Assembly (NCBI GenBank): GCA_946902875.1
Contig: OX336348.1
Span: 15,835,741 to 15,899,740, forward strand
From: Nematopogon swammerdamellus
Taxonomy: Eukaryota > Arthropoda > Insecta > Lepidoptera > Adelidae
Direction: 5' to 3'
Length of the DNA: 64,000 nucleotides
The notes under the pieces are model-generated. The model searched no databases. It had not been told where the DNA came from and saw only the letters and a list, made by a program, of their open reading frames with translations. The translations under genes were made by a program, and so were the position numbers. Within the stretch, counting starts at the first letter, position 1; each line of letters begins with the position of its first letter. Shown here one piece after another: positions 30,824 to 40,629 of the stretch.

Positions 30824-31114
30824 GACATGAAAAGCAACACGGTACCTCGGCCCCTAGTTCCCAGCGGCCCCGCTATTCCGGATCATCGTGGTGGCGGTCC
30901 AGGTTCCGGCGGGGTGAGGGGTGCTAAGAATCCCTGGGTTAGATCTGGCTGCCACACGCAACTACACTTGGCTACTCACATTATACGGACCTTGAGAACG
31001 CACGAGAAACTGGTCGAGCTAGAACAGGAGCTGGCTCATATAAAATGGGACATCCTGGGTATTTGTGAGGTCAGAAGAAAGGGCGAAGAGACTGAAGTGC
31101 TAAATTCGCCCTGA
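30824..31114 (+). pseudogene. RTE-like endonuclease N-terminus
   Basis: The frame includes LATHIIRTLRTHEKLVELEQ and HIKWDILGICEVRRKGE, the opening of an apurinic-type endonuclease in RTE-clade LINEs (E in SEVRR or CEVRR is a catalytic residue). A Pro/Gly-rich leader precedes it. The domain stops near 31,114, where the deletion joins the RT tail in another frame. Catalytic Asp and His motifs are missing, so it is inactive. Confidence 0.65.
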
Positions 31115-31149
31115 GGTCTAATCTTCCGCAAAATTTAAAAACCCGTATA

Positions 31150-31581
31150 TATGACCAGTGTGTCCTCCCGGTTATGACGTACGGGTGTGAAACGTGGACG
31201 CTGACGGTCGGTGTTGTCCAAAGGTTGAAAGTTGCCCAGCGAGCAATGGAGCGAGCCATGCTGGGAATAAAGCTACGTGATATGGTGCGTAACGAGGCAA
31301 TCCGCCGACGCACCAAAGTAGTCGATATTGGATACCGGGTGGCTAAGCTCAAGTGGCAATGGGCTGGGCACGTCAGTCGAAGAGACGACCACCATTGGAG
31401 TAACCGCGTCCTACACTGGCGGCCGTGGACAGGAAAACGGAGTGTGGGAAGACCACCCGCCAGGTGGGACGACGACATCAAGTACGTCGGCGGAAAGCAG
31501 TGGTTCCGTACCGCTGAAGGCCAGAAGGACTGGAGGAAAATTGGAGAGGCGTATGTCCAGCAGTGGACGCTTAGACGCTGA
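31150..31581 (+). pseudogene. RTE-like RT C-terminus
   Basis: Reads VLPVMTYGCETWTLTV, KVAQRAMERAMLGI, KLKWQWAGHVSRRDD, VGRPPARWDDDI and IGEAYVQQWTLRR, the conserved tail of RTE-type polyproteins. No polymerase motif is included. A similar tail (ALGEAYVQQWTDTG) is on the minus strand at 54.33-54.47 kb. It lies in frame to its stop and is followed by the ACTG repeats of the element end. Confidence 0.75.
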
Positions 31582-31640
31582 CTGACTGACTGGACTAGAG
31601 GAGAACACAACCGAGGTTGCTATGCGGCCATCTTACACCC

Positions 31641-32374
31641 AGTACAATTTTAAAATGTTGACAACGGATTCGTATTCAGAGCCCACACAGACACCCAGAT
31701 ATCGATTTTGAAAGCAATCGGTGATGTAAGCCAACCGTGTCAGTTACCATAAAAAAAAATAATAAATCGGTCCAGTAGGTAACTAAAAAGTTCAAATTGG
31801 CGGCCACTTTTTTTAAATGTTGACTACAGATTCGTATTCAGAGCCCACACATACAGCCAGATATCGATTTTGAAAGCAATCGGTCCAGTAACCAAAAAGT
31901 TCGAAATGGCGGCCCTTTTTTTAAATCGCGAAATTAAAACACCATGAATATTATTAAACCGGAAAAAAATATTGTCGTAAGGAAGTCTCCAATCTTTTAC
32001 TCTGTTCCTCGAAGTTTAGGTAAATAAGCCCTACTTATTCCTATCACTGATTATAAGTACAACTTTTCAAAAATATAAGAACAACAGTCTGGTTTAATTT
32101 TTCAATATTTTTTTTGCATTCAAACAATAATATTCGTTCAGTATGAACTATTTGAAAAAATATTACAAATAAAAATTTTAAAATTCGCAAATGTATCGCA
32201 CCATCATCGTCCGTCAGACTGGCATTCGTAGTGATCCCGTCAAGTTGCCGTCAAGCAAGGCTTCCGATTGGTCGGACGGTCGGCTCTTATTACCAGATAC
32301 CCGAGCCAAGCCAGCGACAAACCTGTCGCTCGCCTTGCTCGCTCTGTCTCTCTCCATATCGCGGGGCGCGATAT
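31641..32374. mobile_element. Minisatellite-bearing element, copy 2
   Basis: About 2.5 units of the 109-bp repeat (31,660-31,925), then the segment matching 16,319-16,771, ending at the same ATATCGCG-GGG-CGCGATAT hairpin (32,356-32,374). A 42-bp SINE end is inserted at 31,723. Confidence 0.65.
31723..31764 (+). mobile_element. 42-bp 5'-truncated SINE insertion
   Basis: GATGTAAGCCAACCGTGTCA plus an A tail interrupts a minisatellite unit between two copies of AATCGGT (31,716-31,722 and 31,765-31,771). It equals the last bases of the SINE at 48.3 and 14.45 kb. Confidence 0.8.
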
Positions 32375-32811
32375 GGGTAAAGGAGAGAGACAAGTTACGT
32401 CATAAAAGATTAATTTGCGATTTCGATTTTCATAGTAAGAGGGATTTTGGCTAACCGTGCTCCGATACAAACGCAGTAGCATTGCGTCTCCCGTCTGTAT
32501 CCTCCTTGGTGGCAGCAATCATGGAATTCCTTAAAAATTTCAAATCCTAAATGCGACCAGGATTGGTCCTATTAAATTATGTTAACGTACAAACTTATAA
32601 TTTGAGGGTATAGCTAGGTTTGGTATGTACTCTTGGTAACTAAAACTTCAGGTGTTTATATTTATCCACAACAAAGATACAGGGAGGCCAAAAGTACCCT
32701 GAGTTGCTTCGAGAAAAGAATGGTACGGCCGTGTTGCTCGACTTTGCGGGGGCACTGCCGTGCCCCCAGTTATGTCGTCTCGAGGAATATTTTGCAGGCC
32801 TTTTAAAGTAC
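32375..32811. other. No feature recognised
   Basis: Mixed-composition DNA with no recognisable gene or repeat. Confidence 0.35.
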
Positions 32812-33945
32812 ACTTTTGCTATATAAGGTGTTTCGCTGACCATGTCATTAACTTCGGGAGGGTTACATACACACTCAAATAAACACTTTACGTAAAAAAA
32901 AACATATGTTTATAGGACCATTTTTTCTCCTAAGATCTCCGAACAAAAAATTTTAATCAAATAGCCCTAAAAACGAATCATGCTTAGACCCTTCTTGCCA
33001 AACACGAAACGTAGGTACTTACCTAGTGCGCGCGACGTCGGCGGGCGGCGCGGCACAAAGGCTTTCCTTTGACGGAAGCCGCCTCCGAAGCGCTCGCTCG
33101 CCACGCCGCCGACACGCTTGCATTGCATGCGCCCGCACGCATGTGTCGCGCGCGGGCGGCGCGGCGCGCGGTGCGCCCGTCTCAGTGTCTTAGCGGCGGT
33201 CCCCGAGAGAGCACATTATTTCGCAATTTCAAAATGCCGCCGCCGCCGCGCCGTATCGATTCACCGACGCGCGACGCGGATATGGTGATGTTACCGAGAC
33301 TCCAACTCCAATTGGAACTTAGCTGCTGCTGTGTTGATGTATGAGCAGCTATACGGTGTGCGTGTATGTGGACGCACCCAACAAACAGCTGTTCTGTGTT
33401 TCAACACGGTCATTGACCCCGTACAATGCGACTTACCTACTGTTACACACAGATCTAGTTACCTTGTGAGTTGTGACTTACTTACAACAAACAGCTGTTC
33501 TGTGTTTCAACACGGTCATTGACCCCGTACAATGCGACTTACCTACTGTTACACACAGATCTAGTGACCTTGTGAGTTGTGACTTACTTACAAGAAACAG
33601 CTGTTCTGTGTTTCAACACGGTCATTGACCCCGTACAATGCGACTTACCTACTGTTACACACAGATCTAGTGATCTTGTGAGTTGTGACTTACCTACAAC
33701 AAACAGCTGTTTGAACATAGTACGGTCATTGATCCCGTCCGTACACTGCAAGTTACCTACTGCTAATGGTACGTACACAGGTTGATCTGATAATGTTTAG
33801 GTAACAAACATGTTTTGTTAAATTTATCGAAAAGTAATGCTAAAAACATTTTTTTTTTGCGTAACGTGTTTTATTGAGTGTCTATGTAACCCTCCCGAAG
33901 TTAATGACATGGTCATCGTAATACCCTATATAAAGCACTCATATA
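32812..33945. mobile_element. TIR element with internal GC-rich patch and minisatellite
   Basis: A perfect 31-bp inverted core (ATGTCATTAACTTCGGGAGG at 32,842) lies at 32,839-32,869 and 33,883-33,913, inside imperfect TIRs of about 88 bp. Inside are a very GC-rich stretch (33,030-33,240) and a tandem array (33,379-33,780). No transposase. Outer ends are approximate and no target duplication was found. Confidence 0.65.
33379..33780. repeat. 106-bp minisatellite, about 3.8 units
   Basis: CAACAAACAGCTG words start at 33,379, 33,485, 33,591 (CAAGAAACAG) and 33,697, exactly 106 bp apart. Units contain CACGGTCATTGACCCCGTAC and TTACACACAGATCTAGT. The last unit is diverged. Confidence 0.9.
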
Positions 33946-34054
33946 TCTCTTTCCGTTGAGGCAGCGTTCGTAAGAAACGCAATCACTCACTGTTTTTAGG
34001 GTTCCGTATCTGTAATGTTTCCATGTAAAGTTTTGTTTTTCGATGGAAGATTAA

Positions 34055-34440
34055 AAGCGACGGGTGGCCGAGTGGTTTGAGCATCGGCTTCTCATGCGAG
34101 AGGTCCGAGGTTCAAATCCGGTCGGCGTGTATAAATGAGTTTTTTTTTATGACGAAAAAATTTACGTGCATACCTACACCTGCAGCGTCACTGTTCGGAA
34201 CCGGTGCAAAACTGTAGGTCCCTTCCCTTGCCTCTTACTAGGTGGTAGGCTCAAATTGTAGCTGACTGGGTTGATACCACCGTACTAGATGTAAGATGGC
34301 CGCATAGCAGCCTCGGTTGTGTTCTCGTCTAGTCCAGTTTAGCCAGCAATCCAAGGAAGTCTCCAGTATGGCACCTACCTTCTCGAAGGTGATATTGGTT
34401 GGTCGGAGCATATATGCTTTGGTCCCTCCGACTCAGCCAC
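34055..34440 (+). mobile_element. tRNA-derived SINE
   Basis: The head has an A box TGGCCGAGTGGTTTGAG (34,065-34,081) and a B box GAGGTTCAAATCC (34,107-34,119). The body has CTTACTAGGTGGTAGG and ATACCACCGTACT as in the SINE at 14.6 kb. The end matches 30,679-30,807. The head resembles a tRNA with a Ser/Leu-like start, but its stems are decayed. Confidence 0.65.
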
Positions 34441-35884
34441 GATAATTTGCATGTGATTACTGCCGGAGCCGGCTGCAACTTTGCCGGTTCTTCTTCGTGG
34501 ATGTACGCGGTGTTCGAGTACAGTATAACTGCCATATGAATGTTAAATAAACAATGATAAACTGCTACGCATCGAACTAAATACTGATTGAGTATCAATC
34601 ACAGCCCTACGAATTGCATTGGCACTGAGCTATCTCAGAGATTGTAGGTATTAACGTTCTTTATTGATTACCTCGGTTGATTACACAATAAGTAAGAGCT
34701 AAATAGGGGATGATTCTGCACGTAGAAACCATACGTTAGCCGTGGCAGCCGTAGTATTATTATTACAGAACCAACTTCATAGTACTAGCGTAGTATTATT
34801 CCGTCTATGGTATAAATACAATTGAAGACGTGAGTGGACGAAGGTACTATGTAAATTTTTTTTAGAAATGCATTTTTTACCGTAGATGAAGGTGTTATGT
34901 TCCTATTATTCAAGTGGCACTGACAGAAAACCCGAAATCACGACGGAAATAGGAGTTATTCCCGGCTCTTCCCAGAAATGTGGTGGCCCTCCCCAAAAAT
35001 TTAAAATAAAAAATCTAATTTTCCGAGATTAAACCTTTCTTCCACAACGCTCCGTTTTATTTACCGCACAGCACAGTTACTCGTATCTATGTGTGGTACT
35101 TAAAAATAAACAATTTACATTAATTGGTTCTCCAAAAAACAGTGAAAACGCCCAAGCAAGTCACAAATCGAAAATTAAAGTTGATATAATTTGGGTAGAA
35201 TAAAATGAAACATGAAAATGTAATTTGTTTTTTTATTTAGGTACTCTTTAGGCATGATAAAAGTTATTTCTCTCAAAAGCTCTCAAATAAAAAAATCGAA
35301 GAACGAAAGGTGTGTTGTGTGTGAAAGACTGTGCAATTAGATACCTGTACTGTACCCATAATGAGTTATTATTTTAACAGGAGTTCTGAATTTATGTTTC
35401 TAAGTTTTCAGCGACATGGCACATGATATTATTGTTTATATTTAAGTTTTTTTCGATGCCGCTAATTGCTCTCGACCATCGAATCAACAAGTCTCTTCGA
35501 TTTCGATCTAAAAATCAATTTCCAGTTGATATTGATTGAGATAGTTATGAAAATCATTGACACTTCTCTCAGAGAAATGGAATCGGGCCTAGGCCCCCAC
35601 AGAAGAAAATCTTAGTCACGCCAATGCATCCACATGAACGCATCCTAGCCACAAAACTAATATCATCCATCGTACGTAACGCATGATGTTTGTAATGGAG
35701 CGCCATTGACATTTTCGCGGTGCACAAGTTGCGTCTCTTTCTTTCATTATGACTAAGACAAGAGCGTATCTGTTTAATCAGAAAGAAACATCCGTACGTA
35801 GATAGATTATCCACGATGACATTTTCTGACTTGATTTGTTTGAACAACTCAACAAATTTAAATTTGAGTTCGCAGGGAAGTATT
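34441..35884. other. No gene recognised
   Basis: AT-rich DNA. A 133-codon minus-strand frame at 35,569-35,970 shows no domain, signal peptide or family resemblance and overlaps a SINE-like segment, so I do not call it. Confidence 0.35.
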
Positions 35885-36060
35885 TTTTTTATGTAAACCA
35901 ACATAGGTGGCTGTGCCGAGAGACCAATGGTGCATTCGACAGCCAAAAATACCTCTCCTCGCGAAACCACACTCAGTCAATTATACAGCGCTAGCGTCGT
36001 TCTCAATGATGAATTATGAAGTGTAGGTCGCAGACGTACCACCCTTTGCCACATAGTTTA
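35885..36060 (-). repeat. SINE-related fragment
   Basis: A T run and ATAGGTGGCTGTGCCGAG resemble the reverse complement of the SINE 3' part at 30,679-30,750 (ATGGGTGGCTGAGTCAGAG), with weaker similarity beyond. It is diverged. Confidence 0.35.
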
Positions 36061-36199
36061 GAGGAATTTAAAGTTTCGGGATAGCAACACTCATATCTCG
36101 CTCGCTCCAGCGCCATCTTGTTTCATCATTCGTTGCTTTCGTGCCCCGCCCGATGCCACGCAAATCGTTCTACGCCACGAAAAATCGACACCAGCCGCC

Positions 36200-36580
36200 A
36201 TGGAAATAAGCGAGGAGACTGAAGACTCATCCGACGAGGTAGACCGCCTACAAAGACAGTTAAGAAGACTGAAAAGACGCCTCCAGCGCAAGCGCCACCG
36301 TCGCCGATCAAGCTCTACATCTCAAGACGAGCGACCAGCCCGCTCCTAAAGGCGCGCTGCAAACACGCCGGAGGACGCGATCGAGATAGAAGACTGGGAG
36401 GTACCGGGCAGCCCCGCCACCGCCGCCGGCAACATAAGCGAGGATCAACAGTCAAACTGCAACCACGCGCTCGCGACCGACACGGCCCCGCCAGACGTCA
36501 TAAGTGCCACCAATGCGACCGCTGCCGGTACCAGCGGCGGCGGTTCCGAGAAGAAAACACCAGCCACAACTGGTATGTAA
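36200..36580 (+). pseudogene. DIRS-like gag, N-terminal part
   Basis: A strong start context (GCCGCCATGG) opens a 126-codon frame with one TAA after codon 49. It reads MEISEETEDSSDEVDRLQ, a very basic RRLKRRLQRKRHRRR helix-like stretch, then acidic DAIEIEDWEVPGSP and a Ser/Thr/Ala-rich tail. This composition resembles the start of gag proteins of tyrosine-recombinase retroelements (DIRS/PAT group). A donor-like GTATGT follows ACTG at 36,573, so the tail could be spliced to 36,847. Assignment rests mainly on the next fragment. Confidence 0.45.
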
Positions 36581-36846
36581 ATCAATGCAACCTAGGCTGT
36601 CAGTGCTACCACAAGATTGTGATATTGAAAAATATATATTCGGGTGCATGTTTAGGTAAGCTGTCAAAATCTTACAGCACCCGTAGGCTGCCCGACATAA
36701 CCTAGTCATACTAGGCGATTTATATTTTGAGGTTATACCTCATACAACAAACGTTACGTCTTTAGAGGACGCATAATTAGTTGGTAAATCTTACCCCTAC
36801 CTAACGACCGTACCGAGACTGTGAATTGCCTGCAATTATATTGCAG
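36573..36846 (+). other. Possible intron in DIRS-like gag
   Basis: GTATGTAAAT at 36,573 and TTATATTGCAG ending at 36,846 are good donor and acceptor matches. Splicing would join ACTG to GGCCTTCG and keep a frame open to about 37,150. Transcript evidence would be required to confirm it. Confidence 0.3.
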
Positions 36847-36876
36847 GGCCTTCGCTCCACGAAAGGTACAAATGCG

Positions 36877-37070
36877 TCGAAGTTATACTTCGAAACCGCA
36901 TACTACTTGTTGAAGTCATACTTCAACATTATGCCTACCGAAGTTATACTTCGACTGTTCACTCCATTGAAGTTATACTTCAACTCTACGTCCAAAAATC
37001 ACTGCTTCAAATTGTGAAGTCACACTTCACCAACAAAAATAGCTCTCCACACTGTGAAGTCACACTTCAC
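36877..37070. repeat. Cluster of six short palindromes, GAAGT-N3-ACTTC
   Basis: At 36,877, 36,910, 36,939, 36,967, 37,014 and 37,054 the core GAAGT-(TAT/CAT/CAC)-ACTTC recurs with 6-7 bp arms. The outer arm bases differ between copies but still pair: TCGAAGT/ACTTCGA, TTGAAGT/ACTTCAA, GTGAAGT/ACTTCAC. Spacing is 28-47 bp and the spacers are unrelated. Confidence 0.9.
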
Positions 37071-37248
37071 TTACAAAAGTGTTGGATTCATATTTACCTT
37101 CGCAAACCCGAAAGTAAACTCCCGAGGTCTCACACATCTCATAAAACGCCTTGATACTACTGGAGAAGTAATTACGCCTTTATGGCGTTACGACACATCC
37201 AACACTATACATGAATACTTCAACCAAGGTATAAAAATGAAAGATTAA

Positions 37249-37790
37249 AATGTACAATTATGCGAGTTTATTTTAAAAATCCTTTCAAAAAATGAAAACG
37301 TCTGCAATGTAGAAGAGGAGGATCTGCAAGAGGAGATTCTGCTTCTCCTCGGTGAATCTCCGCCGGCAGAAAAGAAGAGCCCACCTCTTCATAAAGATAT
37401 AGCAATCAGGTGGGCGCGTATCTTACAACAGGGCCTGAATAAGGAAACGCGTGAACAGCTGTACCCGCTGTATTCTCCTCCAGAAAAATGTCCGCTGACC
37501 GAGGCTCCGGTATTAAATGCTGAAATTAAAGCTTCAATGACGGAAATGAATATTAAAAAAGATAAAATGTTTGAATCGCGTCAAAGCCAACTGGGGTCCG
37601 CCGTCGCCTGCGTAGGACAGGCGCCTAATATCACCTTAAAAACCAACAGAAAATGCAGCGCTCATTAAAATACTGAGCGACGCAGGCCGTATGCTCTGCC
37701 ATATACACTCGATGCAAACGGTGTCCAGAAGGAACCTCATCATGATGTAACGCCGTGAACCACGATCGTCTACACCGGTCTTAAATATGG
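37249..37790 (+). pseudogene. DIRS-like gag, central and C-terminal part
   Basis: 140 codons from 37,249 to a TAA at 37,666, then a +1 or -1 shift into a frame reading ILSDAGRMLCHIHSMQTVSRR and NLIMM. Recognisable blocks are IRWARILQQGLNKETREQL, APVLNAEIKASMTEM and SRQSQLGSAVACVGQ. This spacing (RW..IL..GL.KE.R, AP.LN.E, Q.QL..A) matches gag-like proteins that I associate with DIRS/PAT elements of insects. No tyrosine recombinase or RT frame follows. It is decayed by at least one frameshift and later stops. Confidence 0.5.
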
Positions 37791-38160
37791 TCAAAAGACC
37801 TTGTACGTCCCATAGAAAGGAACGATGACGACAAGGATAAAGCCGGTGTATAAAACAAACTGCAATCATGTCACAAACAACACAACGTATAGCTATAAAC
37901 CAGTCTTCGTTCCTCACGTCACCAATCTAGTCGAATTTCACGCAGTCTTAACAGACGTGAGCCAGGTCGTCCTGTCGTCGTCGGCTTGATTTCATCGCAA
38001 AAACCATCCAGGATGAGCGGAGGTGGTGCCATTTATTTTAATAAAGTCGTGGTAAGTATACATGATCAGCGCTATGATACTCCTAATGGCGTAAGTTATA
38101 ATTTAAAACAAAGCTTATTAAATTCATTTTAACCTCAAATTAAATAGTAGTGCAGGGTGG
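37791..38160. other. Non-coding
   Basis: No gene. There may be residual DIRS-like sequence up to about 38,030, but I cannot read it with confidence. Confidence 0.3.
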
Positions 38161-38176
38161 ACGCTCCGCGAAACAG

Positions 38177-38303
38177 TATAAAAGCGATGAGAGGAAGTTT
38201 TGATATTTTATTTACGGAGTCCGTGAGAGTGGTTTTTATATGCGCGGATCCGTAGAGCGGTGATGTTGGCAGCACTGGCGCGGGTGACGTGAAACGTCAC
38301 CCG
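38177..38303 (+). promoter_or_regulatory. TATA-like box and CRE-like palindrome
   Basis: TATAAAAG at 38,177-38,184 lies about 100 bp upstream of a perfect 10-bp-arm palindrome CGGGTGACGT-GAA-ACGTCACCCG (38,281-38,303), whose arms contain TGACGT/ACGTCA. Downstream splice-like signals are a donor GTAAGT at 38,422, an acceptor TTATTTCAG ending at 38,618 and a donor GTAACT at 38,722. A promoter with an untranslated first exon is possible, as is part of an LTR. Confidence 0.3.
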
Positions 38304-39556
38304 AAGCCATTTTTCACTTCTAACAGCAGCACCGTCATGTGAGGTCGGAGTTTTTAGTGCAAGGAAGTCATTTGAGCACGGGACGCTATGTGCGTCGGCG
38401 AAACGTTCCCGGAGAACACATGTAAGTACGAGCCCCTTATTTCTCATCGTCGCGTTCCCTGTGCGTAAATTAAACTCCAAAAAGTTTTTCTACGAACGTG
38501 CTCGGTTTCCGTTCGGACTTCATCCGCTCCCGCATTGTCAATCTTTTCCCATACGCCTGACAGGCGGCGGCGCTGCCATCGCAGTGAGTTGACACGTCGA
38601 ATATTGTTATTATTTCAGAACAAACAACTACACGTCGGTAGATAAAATTTCAATGCGTTGTTGAAGTAAAGGAGGCATCTGTGCGGGCGGCTCGAGCGAT
38701 TGGAAGAAGCGACCGTAGCAGGTAACTTTCCTTCTCCTAAAGCGAAGCCTAACGAGTCGTCAAATCGCATTTTAGACATTTCAGTTAGTATCAGACTTGA
38801 TAAACGCTTCCTTGATTTTCCTCCGACAGCGGAGCGAACGCCACGAGTGCAGGCCGAGGGAGGACTGTACTCACGAGCTCGCCGCGTTGCGACCGTCGGT
38901 AAGGACTTTATTTTATTGTATTTTGTAAGTTTGAGAGCATGTGCTCCTACCTCCCGAGCGACTTGTGTCGAGTGTAGATTATAATTCTAAATGTTATTGA
39001 TGGCCACCGGCCTTGGTGTACGTCCGCCGGTTAGCGGGTGGTGCGGGCGTACGAATTAAGTATGTGAAATGTGTGTAGCTTCTTCCGGAGGATTCTTCCG
39101 GTGGATTTCTTCCGGTGGACTCTTCTGCCTGTCGACTCTTCGGGACCTCCCGTCGAGAACGATCCGGTGTCGGTCCGTGCGCCTCGCCTGGCCGTATTCC
39201 TCGTACTCGAATGGCGCGAAACCTCGGGGGCGAGGCAGTGTAGCTATGCACCGCGTCGGTCCGGCACGCAACGCATCGTGACACCAGAGTGAGCTTCCGC
39301 TCGCTCCGTCGTCTTCCGGGTAGCAGCCACGGGAGCTCCGGAAGACACCAGCTAAGTCCTTTGTGGTGGCACGATTCGGTGGATGTGTGGTTCAATTTAT
39401 GTATGGTTCGATTTAGGAGTCACTATATTATGAGTAGGTAGGTGAACAGACACGAACCAACCCTGAGTATTATCTATATAAATTTATGTTGAATGTGTAC
39501 TTTTAATTTATTAAAACATTCAAACTTGTAACGCTGGCTTTCAATTATCTCATGCT
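38304..39556. other. No gene recognised
   Basis: Mixed GC content. Frames at 38,700-38,984 and on both strands at 38,994-39,395 have no recognisable domains. A CTTCCGGTGGA-type repeat lies at 39,075-39,125. Sequence near 39,500 with AATTTATTAAAAC could be a polyadenylation region. Confidence 0.35.
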
Positions 39557-40573
39557 CTAGGCTATATGCCGCACTCTTGATACTTTAGGGGCACAAATCT
39601 TGAGCACTATGGCTGGAATGCCATCAGGACCACTACTCTTCGAAGTGTCCAACGTCTTCAAGCACTTGTAGACCTGTCTAGGGTGCATCCTTGGCACCAA
39701 CATCGAAATCCCACAGTGTGGTATCGAGGGAGAGGTTGCACACTGGTCATCCAGATTTGAGTTGGACGCGAAAAAGCGAGCAAAAATGTTCGCCTTCTCC
39801 TTCGCGAGGATAGCGAGTGATCCATAAGGACGTTCCAGCGGTGGTGTAGCAGAGCGACAAAAATTTCGACCAATAGAGTCTGCGAGAGACCAGAATGCTC
39901 GGCTGCCGGTTGGACAGCGGACTAGCCTCTCGCCAATTTTATGGTAGTGCTTGTACTTGGCCACATTGAGCGTTCGCTTGCAAGACCTGAAGGAGGCATT
40001 AAGTGTGCGTCTTGCCTCAGCAGTACGGGCGCACAGCCATTGCCTGAAGGCCTGATTCTTGGCCTCTACCGCAAGGCGGCATTGGCGGTTGAACCAGGGC
40101 TTGTGTCTACCGCCCACCGGCACAAAAGAAGACGGAACAAAATATTCCATACCCTGTTGTATCAGCTCGGCAATAGACACGGCGCACTTTGATGGGTCCG
40201 CTGAGGCAAAGCATACCTGCCTCCAAGGGAAAGTTTCAAGAAAAGATCGGAATTCCTCCCATTGCGCCGACTTGTAGTGCCAGATTGTGCGTGTACTAGG
40301 CTCGCGTGATTCCGCGTAGTACACAGTCGGCACATTACAGGACACGAGACAGTGATCAGAACTCCCAAGGGGAGCCCTGACACTAACTCTGTATCCTGTA
40401 GGTTCAGAAGTCAGCACAAGGTCCAACAAGCTGGGCTTATGCGCAGGATTGTCAGGTATACGCGTGTATCCTGAAACCAACTGTGTCAATCCGTGAGCTA
40501 TGGGCCAAGTTGTAAGCTTCCCGGCCGGAGTGATCGGTGACGGCGGATCCAAGCCATTCCTTGTGTTTGACAT
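39557..40573 (-). pseudogene. LINE endonuclease end, linker and RT start
   Basis: 338 codons. KPSLLDLVLTSEP and GSSDHCLVSCN carry the final endonuclease motifs (Asp and His). A linker with RHKPWFNRQCRLAVEAKNQA and a basic KYKHYHKIGERL segment follows, then the RT opening LDTSKSSGPDGIPAIVLK. It runs out at APKVSRVRHIA, so the palm is missing. The frame differs from that of the upstream endonuclease fragment. It is Jockey-like by motif content and not functional. Confidence 0.7.
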
Positions 40574-40629
40574 TGAAGTGGCCCACCATCACGATTTCGG
40601 CCGTTGGAAGCTCGCCAAGCAACTTGTCG

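Larger units (their letters stand above)
30816..31588 (+). mobile_element. Internally deleted RTE-like LINE with target duplication
   Basis: Flanked by TGGACTAG at 30,808-30,815 and 31,591-31,598 (up to ACTGGACTAG if tail bases are counted). It holds the endonuclease start (30,960-31,100) directly followed by the RT C-terminal end (31,150-31,580) and an (ACTG)n tail. Most of endonuclease and RT, about 2 kb, is absent. Confidence 0.75.
30679..31640 (-). mobile_element. SINE, split by an RTE insertion
   Basis: 31,640-31,599 and 30,807-30,679, joined, match the 3' two thirds of the SINE at 34,280-34,440 in inverse orientation: TGTAAGATGGCCGCATAG, GGCACCTACCTTCTCGGAGG, GACTCAGCCACCC and an A tail (T run at 30,679). 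The tRNA head is missing. Confidence 0.65.

Noticed and set aside
34054..34128. Functional tRNA gene
   Set aside because: A and B boxes are good, but the T and acceptor stems do not pair and a SINE body follows.
36939..36953. Resemblance of CGAAGTTAT to a loxP half-site, near a tyrosine-recombinase retroelement remnant
   Set aside because: Only nine bases agree, the spacer is 3 bp rather than 8, and the core is explained by the local GAAGT/ACTTC palindromes.
39056..39292. Overlapping small frames on both strands
   Set aside because: GC-rich short repeat (CTTCCGGTGGA) opens all frames. No conserved content visible.
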